Assembly (NCBI GenBank): GCA_020831775.1
Contig: JAFIFZ010000077.1
Span: 1-64,000, forward strand
DNA: 64,000 nt
Direction: 5' to 3'
Origin: Phycisphaerales bacterium
Lineage (GTDB): Bacteria; Planctomycetota; Phycisphaerae; Phycisphaerales; UBA1924
Below the pieces are notes generated by a model. The model ran no database searches and was not told the DNA's origin. It saw nothing but the letters and a program-made list of their open reading frames with translations. Both the position numbers and the translations under genes were made by a program. Shown in pieces: positions 47,948-56,175 of this stretch (position 1 is its first letter; each line of letters begins with the position of its first letter).

Positions 47948-48520
47948 TCAGCCGTCTGGCTTGCCGGGCTCGGGTGTCGCGATCGTCATGACCGGTTCGC
48001 CGTCCTCCCCCGGGTCGATTCGGGCCTCCGACGGCTCTTGCGACTCATGGTCGAGCGGAGTCAGCAGGAGCTGATGCACGCCGCCCTCGCTGTCTGGGTA
48101 GGCGACCCCCGCGTATTCCCCGGGCTGGAGCGTTCCGCCCAGCACGCCCTTGAGCCGCTCGCAGGCTTGCTCGGCCGCGAGCGCGATGTCGGCCTTGCCC
48201 TTGGCGTACGCCTTTTCATCGAGCAGGATCTGGACGAGGTTGCTGTCGCGAGCCCCGACCTTCTTCGCGGCGAATCTGGCCCGGTCTTCGCCGCGAGTGA
48301 ACGACTCCGCGAGCGCCGCGACGGGCTCGAAGCGGATCGGTTCGTCGAAGTTTGCAAAGAGCGCCAGCCACACGCCCTCGGCCTTGGCGCTCTCGGCGGG
48401 CGGGGCTTCCGGCGCCTCACCGGCCGGTGCGATCGGGGTGTCGGCTCCGTCGGGCCGGGCCTCGCCCCACTGCGCCAGCGGCTCGCCTTCGGGCTTTTTC
48501 TTCTTGAACCATCCGAGCAC
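47948..48520 (-). CDS. Hypothetical protein
   Basis: 190 residues from GTG 48520 (AAGGA 9 bases upstream). It starts LGWFKKKKPEGEPLAQWGEA, then an acidic, Ala/Pro-rich stretch, then a mixed alpha/beta body (GVWLALFANFDEPIRFEPVA, ARDSNLVQILLDEKAYAKGK, GVAYPDSEGGVHQLLLTPLD). No signal peptide, membrane helix or known motif. It begins 29 bases after gmhA on the same strand, so it is probably co-transcribed. Function unknown. Confidence 0.65.
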   Translation of the reverse strand: MLGWFKKKKPEGEPLAQWGEARPDGADTPIAPAGEAPEAPPAESAKAEGVWLALFANFDEPIRFEPVAALAESFTRGEDRARFAAKKVGARDSNLVQILLDEKAYAKGKADIALAAEQACERLKGVLGGTLQPGEYAGVAYPDSEGGVHQLLLTPLDHESQEPSEARIDPGEDGEPVMTIATPEPGKPDG

Positions 48521-48549
48521 TTCGGCGTTCCTTCCCCGCGGCGTGACGT

Positions 48550-49158
48550 CTACAGCCGAGCGTCCGTGTGCCGGTAGTTCTCGGGCACGACGAGGCGCTC
48601 GACCGCCTCGATCAGCACATGCAGGCTGAGCATGTGCAGCTCCTGGATGCGGTCGGCCGTTCCTCCGGGCATGATCCATTCCAGATCGCACCTGCCGCGG
48701 AGGCGCCCGCCGTCTTTGCCGAGAAAGGCGGCTGTCGTGATCCCAAGCGCGCTTGCCGCCTCGACTGCACGGAGCACATTCTCCGAGTTCCCGCTGGTCG
48801 AGAGCGCGATCAGGATGTCCCCCGGGCGGCCCAGCGCCTCGACGGCTCGGCTGAAGACCCGCTCGAACCCGTAGTCGTTGGCGGTGCAGGTGATGTGCCC
48901 CGGGTCGGTCAGGGCGATGGCGGGGAGCGGTCGACGATCGTCGCGGTAGCGGCCGGTGAACTCTTCGGCCGCGTGCATCGCGTCGCACGCCGAGCCCCCG
49001 TTGCCGCAGAGCAGCACCTTGCCCCCCGCCTCGAAGCAGTCGGCGATCCGCCGTGCGAGGTCGGCGAGGCGGTCGGAGGCGGCGTGGTCCTCCAGCAGGG
49101 TCTTGAGGTCGTCCCGGGCGTCGGTGAGGGACTGGCGGATGTGGGTTTCGAGGTCCAT
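48550..49158 (-). CDS. gmhA: SIS-domain phosphoheptose isomerase
   Basis: 202 residues from MDLETHIRQ (GGAG 7 bases upstream; an earlier in-frame ATG at 49191 lacks one). SIS fold: CGNGGSACDAMHAAEEFTGR, STSGNSENVLRAVEAA and the C-terminal IQELHMLSLHVLIEAVE with the catalytic Glu/His. It converts sedoheptulose-7-phosphate to D-glycero-manno-heptose-7-phosphate, the first step to LPS heptose. This fits the LptD-containing outer membrane. Short partner genes (hldE, gmhB) are not in the window. Confidence 0.9.
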   Translation of the reverse strand: MDLETHIRQSLTDARDDLKTLLEDHAASDRLADLARRIADCFEAGGKVLLCGNGGSACDAMHAAEEFTGRYRDDRRPLPAIALTDPGHITCTANDYGFERVFSRAVEALGRPGDILIALSTSGNSENVLRAVEAASALGITTAAFLGKDGGRLRGRCDLEWIMPGGTADRIQELHMLSLHVLIEAVERLVVPENYRHTDARL

Positions 49159-49270
49159 CTTGGCTCCGGATGAAGGCAGTGTATTGGACAACGGGGGCCC
49201 TGCGCGTTGCCGGAGGGCGTGGACGGGGCTAGAAATGCTCCCTTCCCGGCGGGCCGATCAGCCGGGTCCC

Positions 49271-49353
49271 GGGCGTGTACCCAAGTGGCCAAAGGGGACA
49301 GACTGTAAATCTGTTGGCGTACGCCTTCGCAGGTTCGAATCCTGCCGCGCCCA
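49271..49353 (+). tRNA. tRNA-Tyr (anticodon GTA)
   Basis: 83 nt class II tRNA. Acceptor GGGCGTG pairs with CGCGCCC (one G-U), discriminator A. Anticodon stem CAGA / TCTG encloses loop CTGTAAA, anticodon GTA. T-arm GCAGGTTCGAATCCTGC. CCA is not encoded. Confidence 0.96.
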
Positions 49354-49356
49354 CTG

Positions 49357-49379
49357 ACGCCCCCATCGGGGGCGTTTTT
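49357..49379 (+). terminator. Intrinsic terminator of tRNA-Tyr
   Basis: ACGCCCCC, loop ATC, GGGGGCGT, then five T residues, starting 4 bases after the tRNA. It overlaps the stop codon of the convergent metal permease gene. Confidence 0.9.
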
Positions 49380-50737
49380 CATGCGCCCCGAGGGTCGATA
49401 CTGGGATCGGTATTCGGGTCGGATTCGGGTGGGATCGGCTTGCCGTGGGGGTCGGCGTCCGGACCCCTTCGGGGTGTTTGTTCGCGGAGGTGTTCAAGGC
49501 GTTCGGCGGTCTCGTGGACGTGGTCGGGGCGAAAGCCCGCCTCGCCGACGAGGTAGTGCTCCCAGAGGCGGTGACGCCGGATCAGGCCCGCCGACTCGGC
49601 ACGCCCCTTGTCGGTCAGGGCGATCCGCCCACGGTCGCCGGACACCAGCCCTTGGCGCGACGCCGATCGGACGGCCAGCTGCGTTCCCGAGCCCAGCACG
49701 GCCCGGAGGTCGGCCAGCTCAGCCCCGTCCTCGCCGGACTCTTCGATGCGGTAGAGGGCCCCGAGCAGGTCGTCGCGGAGGACATCGAGGCGGACGCGCC
49801 GCTGGCGGACAGCCCGGGCGATGACCCCGTGCCAAGGCGAGAAGAGCACCGCCAAGAGGAGCAGGAGCCCCGACACGACCGTGATCGCCCCGGCCGCGTT
49901 GACCGCGTCGAGCCCGAAGAGCCCGGGGACGAAGGCTCCGGCGTAGTACCCGCCGACCGCCGAGGTTGCCGCGACGCCGACGCTCACCCAGAGCTGCGAC
50001 TTCAGGCGGTCGGTCAGGAGCCTGGCCGTCGCGGCCGGGCAGATCAGCATCGCGATGACCAGGATCGACCCGACCGCCTCGAACGATGCGACCGTCGCGA
50101 CCGCGACCACGATCATGAGGGCGTAGTGCATGACCGACGCGCTGATGCCCGCGGCTGTCGAGGCCTGGGGATCGAACGACGCGATCCGCAGTTCTTTGAA
50201 GAAGACGACGACGAAGACCGCCGAGATCACCAGCGAGATCAGCAGGATCCGGAGTTGCACCGGGGCGGTCGCCCATGTGTCGAGTGAGAGGTACGCGCTG
50301 AGCTCGGTTGGAGCTGCGGCCCAGATGCGGTACTCGATCTGCCCGTGCAAAACGCAGTCGGCGTCGAGGTCCATCCCGCGCAGGGCGCGGTGTTCGAGCA
50401 GCAGCACGCCCAGAGCGAAGAGGACGGAGAAGACCACGCCCATCGCGGCGCCCGGTTCGAGCTTGCCCAGACGCTTGAGCAGCTCGACGAGGACGACGGT
50501 CGCGACGCCCGCCGCGAGCGCGCCCAGCAGCATCGGCAGGGGGGCCCGTGACTGGGCGATGAGGAAGGCGATCACCAGCCCGGGCAGGACCGAGTGCGAG
50601 ATCGCGTCGCCCATGAGGCTGAGCTTGCGGAGCACGAGGAAGTTGCCCAAAAGCCCGCACGAGACCGCCGCCAGCAGCCCGGCGAGCAGCGGCGCGAAGT
50701 CGAGCACCATGAAGTTGTGCAGGGTCTGGGGCATCAC
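49379..50737 (-). CDS. Metal ABC permease fused to a DtxR-like domain (last gene of the operon)
   Basis: 452 residues. Residues about 1-290 are a ZnuB/TroC-type permease of ~8 helices (LVLRKLSLMGDAISHSVLPG, MHYALMIVVAVATVASFEAV, LVIAMLICPAATARLLTDR). Residues about 310-430 are a DtxR/MntR-like winged helix plus metal-binding helix (LVSGDRGRIALTDKGRAESA, HRLWEHYLVGEAGFRPDHVH). A chlamydial relative (YtgCR) has the same design, where the repressor part is cut free; whether this happens here is unknown. Starts by 4-bp overlap (ATGA) with the other permease. Confidence 0.88.
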   Translation of the reverse strand: MMPQTLHNFMVLDFAPLLAGLLAAVSCGLLGNFLVLRKLSLMGDAISHSVLPGLVIAFLIAQSRAPLPMLLGALAAGVATVVLVELLKRLGKLEPGAAMGVVFSVLFALGVLLLEHRALRGMDLDADCVLHGQIEYRIWAAAPTELSAYLSLDTWATAPVQLRILLISLVISAVFVVVFFKELRIASFDPQASTAAGISASVMHYALMIVVAVATVASFEAVGSILVIAMLICPAATARLLTDRLKSQLWVSVGVAATSAVGGYYAGAFVPGLFGLDAVNAAGAITVVSGLLLLLAVLFSPWHGVIARAVRQRRVRLDVLRDDLLGALYRIEESGEDGAELADLRAVLGSGTQLAVRSASRQGLVSGDRGRIALTDKGRAESAGLIRRHRLWEHYLVGEAGFRPDHVHETAERLEHLREQTPRRGPDADPHGKPIPPESDPNTDPSIDPRGA

Positions 50738-51999
50738 CGGCCCCCCTCGGCGGGCGTGGGCGGCGCGACGCCCCGCGAGGCGAGCGCCCGTTCGAGTTGG
50801 TTGACCAGGTCTTCAGAGAGCACATGCTCGACCTGATCGACCGACCAGTCGACGTGCGAGGGCGCGACATCGGCGTGGGAGATCAGGTACTGCTCCCAGA
50901 GCAGGTGGTTGCGGCGAAGCCGAGCCCCGCGTTCGCGCCCCTTCTCGGTCAGGCCGGGGCCCGACGGGCCGAGGACGACGAGGCCGCGGAGGGCCATCAG
51001 GCGTTCGAGCAGCACGCCCCGGCGTGGGGGCGAGGCCTCGACGCCGATCTCACGTTCGTAGAGCGATTCCAGCGCGTGGTCGGTCGCCAGGCGCACCCGC
51101 CCGGCGATCCGCCGCAAGAACTCGCCCAGAACGCCGCGGCGTGGGGCCAGGAGCAGGCTCAGCAGAAACAGCGCGCCGGCGCACAGCACGATCACCGACC
51201 CCGCGGGCTTGCGCGGAAAGAGCGCCGACACGCACGCGCCCGAGTACCCGCTCATCCCGCCGATCAGGGCGCTGATCCAGAGCATCGCGCTCACGCGGTC
51301 GGTCCAGAGCCTGGCCGCGGCGGGGGGGATGATGAGCATCGCCACGATCAAAATCACGCCGACCGACTGCAGCCCGACGACCGTAACGATCACCACCAGC
51401 GCCATCATCGCCAGGTCCAGCACGCCCACCGGCCAGCCCAGCGAACGCGCGTGCTCGTCCTGGAAACAGACCGCGACGAACTCCTTCTGCAAGAGCAATG
51501 TCGCGATCAGACAGAACACCGCGACGACGCCGATCGACACGGCGTCGGTCGGGCTCATCGCGGCGGTCTGCCCGTAGATGAACGACTTCAGCCCAGCCTG
51601 CCCCGCCCCCGGCCGGTTCTGGATCACGCTGAGCATCACGATGCCGACGCCGAAGAAGACGCTGAGCACGATGCCCATCGCGGCGTCTTCGCGCAAGCGC
51701 GTGTAACGCGTCAGCCCTTGCACCGCCAGCACGCCCAGGACGCCCGCGACCGTCGCGCCGAGCAGCAAGACGCCCAGCGAGCGCGGCATCCCGAACGCCG
51801 AGATCACCAGGAACGCACCCGCGATCCCCGGGAGCGCCGCGTGGCTCAGCGTGTCGGCCATCAGCGATCGCCGGCGCAGGAGCGCAAAGACGCCGACCAG
51901 CCCCGCGGCGACGCCCAGCAGCGTCGTGCCCATCACGACCAGCGTCGTATTGCGCCCGCCCTGCAGCAGCAGCACATCGACGAGTTCGCTGGTGGTCAT
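50734..51999 (-). CDS. Metal ABC permease fused to a DtxR-like domain (third gene of the operon)
   Basis: 421 residues. The permease part (~8 helices; FALLRRRSLMADTLSHAALPG, LVIAMLIIPPAAARLWTDR) is paralogous to the next gene, and it too carries a DtxR-like C-terminal part (LVVLGPSGPGLTEKGRERGARL, HLLWEQYLISHADVAPSHVD). Start ATG 51999 overlaps the ATPase stop by 4 bases. Two different permeases suggest a heterodimeric channel, as in TroCD-type systems, here with two tethered repressor-like domains. Confidence 0.88.
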   Translation of the reverse strand: MTTSELVDVLLLQGGRNTTLVVMGTTLLGVAAGLVGVFALLRRRSLMADTLSHAALPGIAGAFLVISAFGMPRSLGVLLLGATVAGVLGVLAVQGLTRYTRLREDAAMGIVLSVFFGVGIVMLSVIQNRPGAGQAGLKSFIYGQTAAMSPTDAVSIGVVAVFCLIATLLLQKEFVAVCFQDEHARSLGWPVGVLDLAMMALVVIVTVVGLQSVGVILIVAMLIIPPAAARLWTDRVSAMLWISALIGGMSGYSGACVSALFPRKPAGSVIVLCAGALFLLSLLLAPRRGVLGEFLRRIAGRVRLATDHALESLYEREIGVEASPPRRGVLLERLMALRGLVVLGPSGPGLTEKGRERGARLRRNHLLWEQYLISHADVAPSHVDWSVDQVEHVLSEDLVNQLERALASRGVAPPTPAEGGR

Positions 52000-52865
52000 C
52001 CGCGACCCCGCGAGGCGCGGGCGACGGCCTCGCTCGCTTGGTCGAGCAGCGTGAGGCGTCCGCCGTAGGTTCGGTGCAGTGTGTCGGGTGTGAAGACCTC
52101 CGAGACGGGGCCGGATGCGACGATGCGCATGTTGATCAGCACGGCGTTGTCGAAGTAGGCTTCGACGGTCTGCAGGTCGTGGTGAACGCAGATCACCGTC
52201 GAGCCGCGCTCGCGGAGGTCGCGGAGCACCCTGACGATCGCCCGCTCGGTCGAGGCGTCGACGCCCGCGAACGGCTCGTCCATGAAGTACAGCTCCGCCT
52301 CTTGAGCGAGGGCGCGGGCCAGAAACACCCGCTGCTGCTGCCCCCCCGAGAGCTGGCTGATCTGGCGGTCGGCGTAGTCGGCCATCCCGACGCGGTCGAG
52401 GCAGGCCATCGCCGCCTCGCGGTGCGAACGCGAGACCGGTCGGCACCAACCGATCTTCCGGTACCGCCCCATGCACGCGACATCCAGGGCCGTCACGGGG
52501 AAGTCCCAGTCGACCGTCTCCCGCTGCGGCATGTACCCCACGCGCGAGCGGGCCTTGCGGAAGGGCATGCCCCAGAACTCCACATCCCCCGTCGCGCGGG
52601 GCACGAGGTTCAGGCAGGCCTTGATGAAGGTGCTCTTGCCGGCGCCGTTGGGGCCGATGATCGCCGTGAGCGTCCGCGGCTCGACATCCAGATCGACATC
52701 CCAGAGCACGGGCTTGCGCCGGTACGCGACGGTCATCGCGTGCACTGAGAGCGGGCTCTGCGCCGAGTGCTCAGGGCGGGCGTCAAGCACGCTTTGCGGC
52801 GGGCGCAGGCGCGTCGGCGTTGGTGCGGCGGAAGGCGCCGAGCTCTGGGGGGATTTGTCAGTCAT
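51996..52865 (-). CDS. Manganese/zinc/iron ABC transporter ATPase
   Basis: 289 residues from MTDKSPQSS. Walker A GPNGAGKST (71-79), Q-loop GYMPQRETVDWDFPVTALD (typical of the metal subfamily), LSGGQQQRVFLARALAQEA, Walker B LYFMDEPFAGVD, H-loop CVHHDL. The first ~40 residues are Pro/Ser-rich extra. It drives metal import through the two downstream permeases. The start overlaps the end of the binding-protein gene by 8 bases. Confidence 0.93.
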   Translation of the reverse strand: MTDKSPQSSAPSAAPTPTRLRPPQSVLDARPEHSAQSPLSVHAMTVAYRRKPVLWDVDLDVEPRTLTAIIGPNGAGKSTFIKACLNLVPRATGDVEFWGMPFRKARSRVGYMPQRETVDWDFPVTALDVACMGRYRKIGWCRPVSRSHREAAMACLDRVGMADYADRQISQLSGGQQQRVFLARALAQEAELYFMDEPFAGVDASTERAIVRVLRDLRERGSTVICVHHDLQTVEAYFDNAVLINMRIVASGPVSEVFTPDTLHRTYGGRLTLLDQASEAVARASRGRG

Positions 52866-53874
52866 CCAGTCTCCCGGCCATCCCCGAGGCGGGGATGTCG
52901 GCCCCGAGCGCTCTGGCGATGGTGGTGACATTGTGGTCGATCATCCCGATGTAGGTGCCGCGGTAGGTCCCGGTCTCGCCCATCGCGTCGCTGAAAAGCT
53001 CGCCCCCGAGCCTGACGGTGTGCCCCCGGGCCCGCGCCCCCTCGATGATCGCCCGGATGTTGCGGTCCGGCACGGAGGTCTCGGCGAAGACGGCCGGGAT
53101 CTCGCGGTCGATGACCTCGGAAACCAGGCGCTCGACATCGCGGACGCCGGCTTCAGAGGCGGTCGAGATCCCCTGCACGCCCAGCACGCGGTAGGCGTAA
53201 CGCTCCCCGAAGTAGCCGAACGCGTCGTGGGCGGTTACGAGCACGCGGCGCTCCTCGGGGACCATGGCGAGCACGCGCGAGGCGTACTCGTGCAGGGCGT
53301 CGATCTCGGCGAGGTAGGCCGAGGCGTTTGCGAGGTAGAGGTCGGCGCCGTCGGGGTCGGCCTCGACGAGGGTGTCGCGGACCGCATCGACGACCAGGCG
53401 CCAGACGACCGGGTCCATCCACAGGTGGGGGTCGGGTTCGCCGTCAAGGTCGGCGGGGTGGAGCAGGTGCTCGGGGTGGATCTTCTCTGCGACGGCGACG
53501 ACGCGGCGCTCGGCGGTTCTGGCGCGGTCGAGGGCGTCGCCCATCTTGCCCTCTAGCAGCAGGCCGTTGTAGAGCACGATGTCGGCGTTGAGCACGCGCT
53601 GCATGTCGGTGCGGGTTGGGGTGTAGAGATGGGGGTCGGTGCCCGGGCCCATCAGCGCCCGGACCTCGGCCCTGTCGCCGGCGATCGCCCGGGCCGCGTC
53701 GGCGATCATCCCGGTGGTGGCGACGACGCGGATCGACGCGTCCGGCGAGCCATCGGGGTCGGCCCGCTCGGCGCAGGCGGGCAGCAGGGCGAAGGCGAGA
53801 GCCGCGATCGGGGCGAGGAGCGCTCGAACAAAGCCACGGCTATCGAGGGGGCTATCGAGGGTGTTCTTTAGCAT
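52858..53874 (-). CDS. Metal-binding lipoprotein of ABC importer (ZnuA/TroA family)
   Basis: 338 residues. The lipobox is ALLPAC within a signal sequence, so it is a membrane-anchored binding protein. Metal ligands are visible in GTDPHLYTP, DPHLWMDP, TAHDAFGYF and a late Asp (IGMIDHN), the TroA/MntA-type set (three His/Glu and one Asp). No His-rich loop like that of zinc-specific ZnuA, which fits manganese or iron. First gene of the operon; the promoter with a palindrome is directly upstream. Confidence 0.92.
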   Translation of the reverse strand: MLKNTLDSPLDSRGFVRALLAPIAALAFALLPACAERADPDGSPDASIRVVATTGMIADAARAIAGDRAEVRALMGPGTDPHLYTPTRTDMQRVLNADIVLYNGLLLEGKMGDALDRARTAERRVVAVAEKIHPEHLLHPADLDGEPDPHLWMDPVVWRLVVDAVRDTLVEADPDGADLYLANASAYLAEIDALHEYASRVLAMVPEERRVLVTAHDAFGYFGERYAYRVLGVQGISTASEAGVRDVERLVSEVIDREIPAVFAETSVPDRNIRAIIEGARARGHTVRLGGELFSDAMGETGTYRGTYIGMIDHNVTTIARALGADIPASGMAGRLDD

Positions 53875-53875
53875 T

Positions 53876-53908
53876 GGCTACTGTAGCCTTGGGTACATTT
53901 CCTGTCGA
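53876..53908 (-). promoter_or_regulatory. Promoter with metal-regulator-like palindrome, possibly leaderless
   Basis: Minus strand: TCGACA (-35), 17-bp spacer, TACAGT (-10), then only AGCCA before the ATG at 53874. The palindrome GGCTACAGTAGCC (53876-53888) overlaps the -10 box. The spacing puts the transcript start at or near the start codon, and no Shine-Dalgarno is present, so the mRNA may be leaderless. The palindrome is a plausible operator for the adjacent DtxR-type regulator. Confidence 0.55.
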
Positions 53909-53941
53909 GCCGGACCCGCCCGGCGATCGCTCGGACGCCGT

Positions 53942-54382
53942 CTACCCGGTCTCCCGCTCCAAAAAATCTTCGAACGCCCGGAGCGTCTTCGGGCTGACAT
54001 GGTGCTCGATGCCCTCAGCGTCGATCTCGGCCGTCTTGGCGTCCAGGCCCAGGGCGAGCAGGAAGCGGACGACGATCTCGTGGCGCTTGCGCGAGGCCCT
54101 GGCCAGACGCCGGCCCTCGGGGGTCAGCTCGATCGGGCGGTAGGGCTCGGTCGTCGCCAGCCCGTCACGCACCAGCCTGCCCACGGCGCGGCTCACGGTC
54201 ACATGGCTCACCCCGAACCTTTTGGTCAGGTCCACCACGCGGCACTCGCCCCGCTCGGCGATCACCTCGTCGATCGCCTCGACATAGTCCTCCGCCAGCT
54301 CCGCGGAGTGGTCCGCCCGGACGCGGGCGTGGCGCTTGGCGGGGTCGGGAGGTCGCTGCTTGGGCTCGGGCATCGGAGCCAT
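53942..54382 (-). CDS. mntR: DtxR/MntR-family metal-dependent regulator
   Basis: 146 residues (143 from the next ATG). Residues about 20-85 are a DtxR-type winged helix (DLTKRFGVSHVTVSRAVGRL, ELTPEGRRLARASRKRHEIV); the C-terminal part is the dimerisation/metal-binding domain with HEIVVRFLLALGLD and a His-rich EGIEHHVSP (metal ligands). It lacks an SH3-like extra domain. Position next to the metal importer and divergent palindrome indicate it represses the operon under metal-replete conditions. mntR is an inference; iron or zinc are also possible. Confidence 0.85.
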   Translation of the reverse strand: MAPMPEPKQRPPDPAKRHARVRADHSAELAEDYVEAIDEVIAERGECRVVDLTKRFGVSHVTVSRAVGRLVRDGLATTEPYRPIELTPEGRRLARASRKRHEIVVRFLLALGLDAKTAEIDAEGIEHHVSPKTLRAFEDFLERETG

Positions 54383-54414
54383 GGTACGGGGCGAGGACGC
54401 CCGTGCCGACCTCC

Positions 54415-55302
54415 TCAGCCCACGCCGGCCTCGACGGCCATCGCCGCGGGCGTCGCCTCGTGCTCGCTCGGCATCGGCAGCCTCAGGAACCGGGCCATGT
54501 GGTAGGAGCCAATGTAGAAGGGAATGGTGTCGAAGAGGGCCGCGAGCACTTTGAAGGCGTACCCCGACACGATGAAGACCATGAGCTGGGGCCAGATCGG
54601 CGCGTCGCGGTCGACCGGGAGCGCCCGGGCGTAGAAGTGCGTGATGGTGATGACCGCGAAGGTGTCGACGAGCTGGCTGACCAGCGTCGAGCCGTTGTTG
54701 CGCAGCCAGAGGTGGCGGCCGTTGGTGAGCTTCTTCCAGAAGTGGAAGACATGCACATCGACGAGCTGTGCGCACAGGTACGCGATCATCGAGGCCGCGA
54801 CGGCCGCGAACGCCAGGTGCCGCACCTGGAAGAAGGTCCAGCCCGTATCGACATACCCGCCCGCCTGCTCGTCGAACGAAGGCAGCGGGGGCATCCCCGT
54901 CTGCGGGTCGATCAGTGCGGACCCCGCCAGCGCTCCCCCGACCCACAGGATCAGCACCACCCAAATGTTCAAGAGGAAGCCGACCCACACCACGCGGCTC
55001 GCCCGCTTGCGCCCGTAGAACTCGCTGATGAAATCCGTGCAGAGGAAGGTGATCGGGTAAGGCAGCACACCGATGGCCACCGTGAAGGCCAGATCCACCC
55101 CCGCCAGTTGCTTTCCCGTGTCCCAAAGCGTGATGAACAGGGTGATGCCCAGGATGTTGAGCATCGCCAGCGTGCCCAGGAAGATCCCCGCCATCACAAG
55201 GAAGGTCGTCTCACGCCGGATGTAGAGCTCGGTCTCGGTCAGGCGGCGGAGGCCCTTGTAGTCGTGCTGGTTCGACGGGAGCAGGTGCGCGTCGGTAGGC
55301 AT
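54415..55302 (-). CDS. Queuosine precursor transporter (YhhQ/VUT family)
   Basis: 295 residues, about six or seven membrane helices. Family motifs: PYPITFLCTDFISEFYGRK (after the third helix), WFLLNIWVVLILWVGG-like segment, NNGSTLVSQLVDTFAVITI and PFYIGSYHMARFLR-like end. It imports a queuine precursor for tRNA wobble modification. A ~40-residue insertion between helices (ALIDPQTGMPPLPSFDEQ) is extra. tRNA-Tyr, a queuosine substrate, is about 5 kb away, but that is probably coincidence. Confidence 0.9.
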   Translation of the reverse strand: MPTDAHLLPSNQHDYKGLRRLTETELYIRRETTFLVMAGIFLGTLAMLNILGITLFITLWDTGKQLAGVDLAFTVAIGVLPYPITFLCTDFISEFYGRKRASRVVWVGFLLNIWVVLILWVGGALAGSALIDPQTGMPPLPSFDEQAGGYVDTGWTFFQVRHLAFAAVAASMIAYLCAQLVDVHVFHFWKKLTNGRHLWLRNNGSTLVSQLVDTFAVITITHFYARALPVDRDAPIWPQLMVFIVSGYAFKVLAALFDTIPFYIGSYHMARFLRLPMPSEHEATPAAMAVEAGVG

Positions 55303-55331
55303 GGGAGCAAGGATAGGAAAACCGCGGAGGA

Positions 55332-55366
55332 GGACGCCGATCCCTGAGCAGAGCGAAGGGTCGGGT
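55332..55366 (+). repeat. Dispersed repeat copy (GGACGCCGATCCCTGAGC family)
   Basis: 35-bp copy: GGACGCCGATCCCTGAGC, then AGAGCGAAGGGTCGGGT. It lies in the gap between the divergent transporter and scpB genes. Related copies: 19186-19220, 47786-47820, 47902-47935. Confidence 0.65.
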
Positions 55367-55410
55367 CAGACCTCCACACCCCAATCCCCTCCCTTGCTAG
55401 CATCGAATGC

Positions 55411-56175
55411 ATGCCTCAGACCACCAGCCAATCCGATTCCCAGCCAGAGACACACGACGGGCCCTATCCCGAGGGTCAGCAGGACGCCCCGCCCGCCCCC
55501 GAGGGCGACCTCACCGGCGCCATCGAGGCGATGCTGCTGACCTCCGACCGCCCGATCGCCCCGGCCAAGATCGCCGAGGTGCTCGTGCTCGCGGGCATCT
55601 GCCCTGAAGAGACGGCGACGCCCAAGGCGGTCGAGGGCGTCATCAAGGACCTGAACGCCCGGTATGAGTCCGCCGGTTGCGCTTTCCGCATCGAGCAGGT
55701 CGCCGGGGGCTGGCGCGTGATGACCCTGCCGGAATACTCGGGCGTATTGGCGGCGTTCGGTAGGCTGCGGACGCCGACGCGTCTGAGCCGTGCCGCCGTC
55801 GAGACACTCGCCATCATCGCCTACCGACAGCCCATCACCAGAGCCAAGCTCGAATCGATCCGCGGGGTCGCCTGCGGCGAGGTCGCCAAGACGCTCATGG
55901 AGCGCCGGCTTGTCGCCATCGTCGGCAGGGCCGAGGAACTCGGGCGACCGATGCTCTACGGCACGACCAAGCACTTCCTCGACACCTTCGGCCTCGCCTC
56001 GATCAAAGACCTGCCCGCGACGGGCGAGTTGCCGATCCCCGAGGAGGCGCCGGCGGTCCGGGCGACGGTCGCGGATGATGAAGACGAAGCCGTCGTCGCG
56101 CCGAGCGGGGACTCCGAGGACGGTGGGGACTCTGACGGTTCGGGAACGGGGGAGGCGGAGAGCCGGCCGGAGTGA
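55411..56175 (+). CDS. scpB: Segregation and condensation protein B
   Basis: 254 residues. The core (about residues 35-195) has ScpB's two winged-helix domains: AIEAMLLTSDRPIAPAKIAE and AAVETLAIIAYRQPITRAKL with ESIRG. Both ends are disordered, and the C-terminal ~60 residues are acidic (SGDSEDGGDSDGSG). It joins ScpA and Smc in chromosome condensation; scpA is not adjacent. The last codons overlap the start of the DUF58 gene. Confidence 0.92.
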   Translation: MPQTTSQSDSQPETHDGPYPEGQQDAPPAPEGDLTGAIEAMLLTSDRPIAPAKIAEVLVLAGICPEETATPKAVEGVIKDLNARYESAGCAFRIEQVAGGWRVMTLPEYSGVLAAFGRLRTPTRLSRAAVETLAIIAYRQPITRAKLESIRGVACGEVAKTLMERRLVAIVGRAEELGRPMLYGTTKHFLDTFGLASIKDLPATGELPIPEEAPAVRATVADDEDEAVVAPSGDSEDGGDSDGSGTGEAESRPE

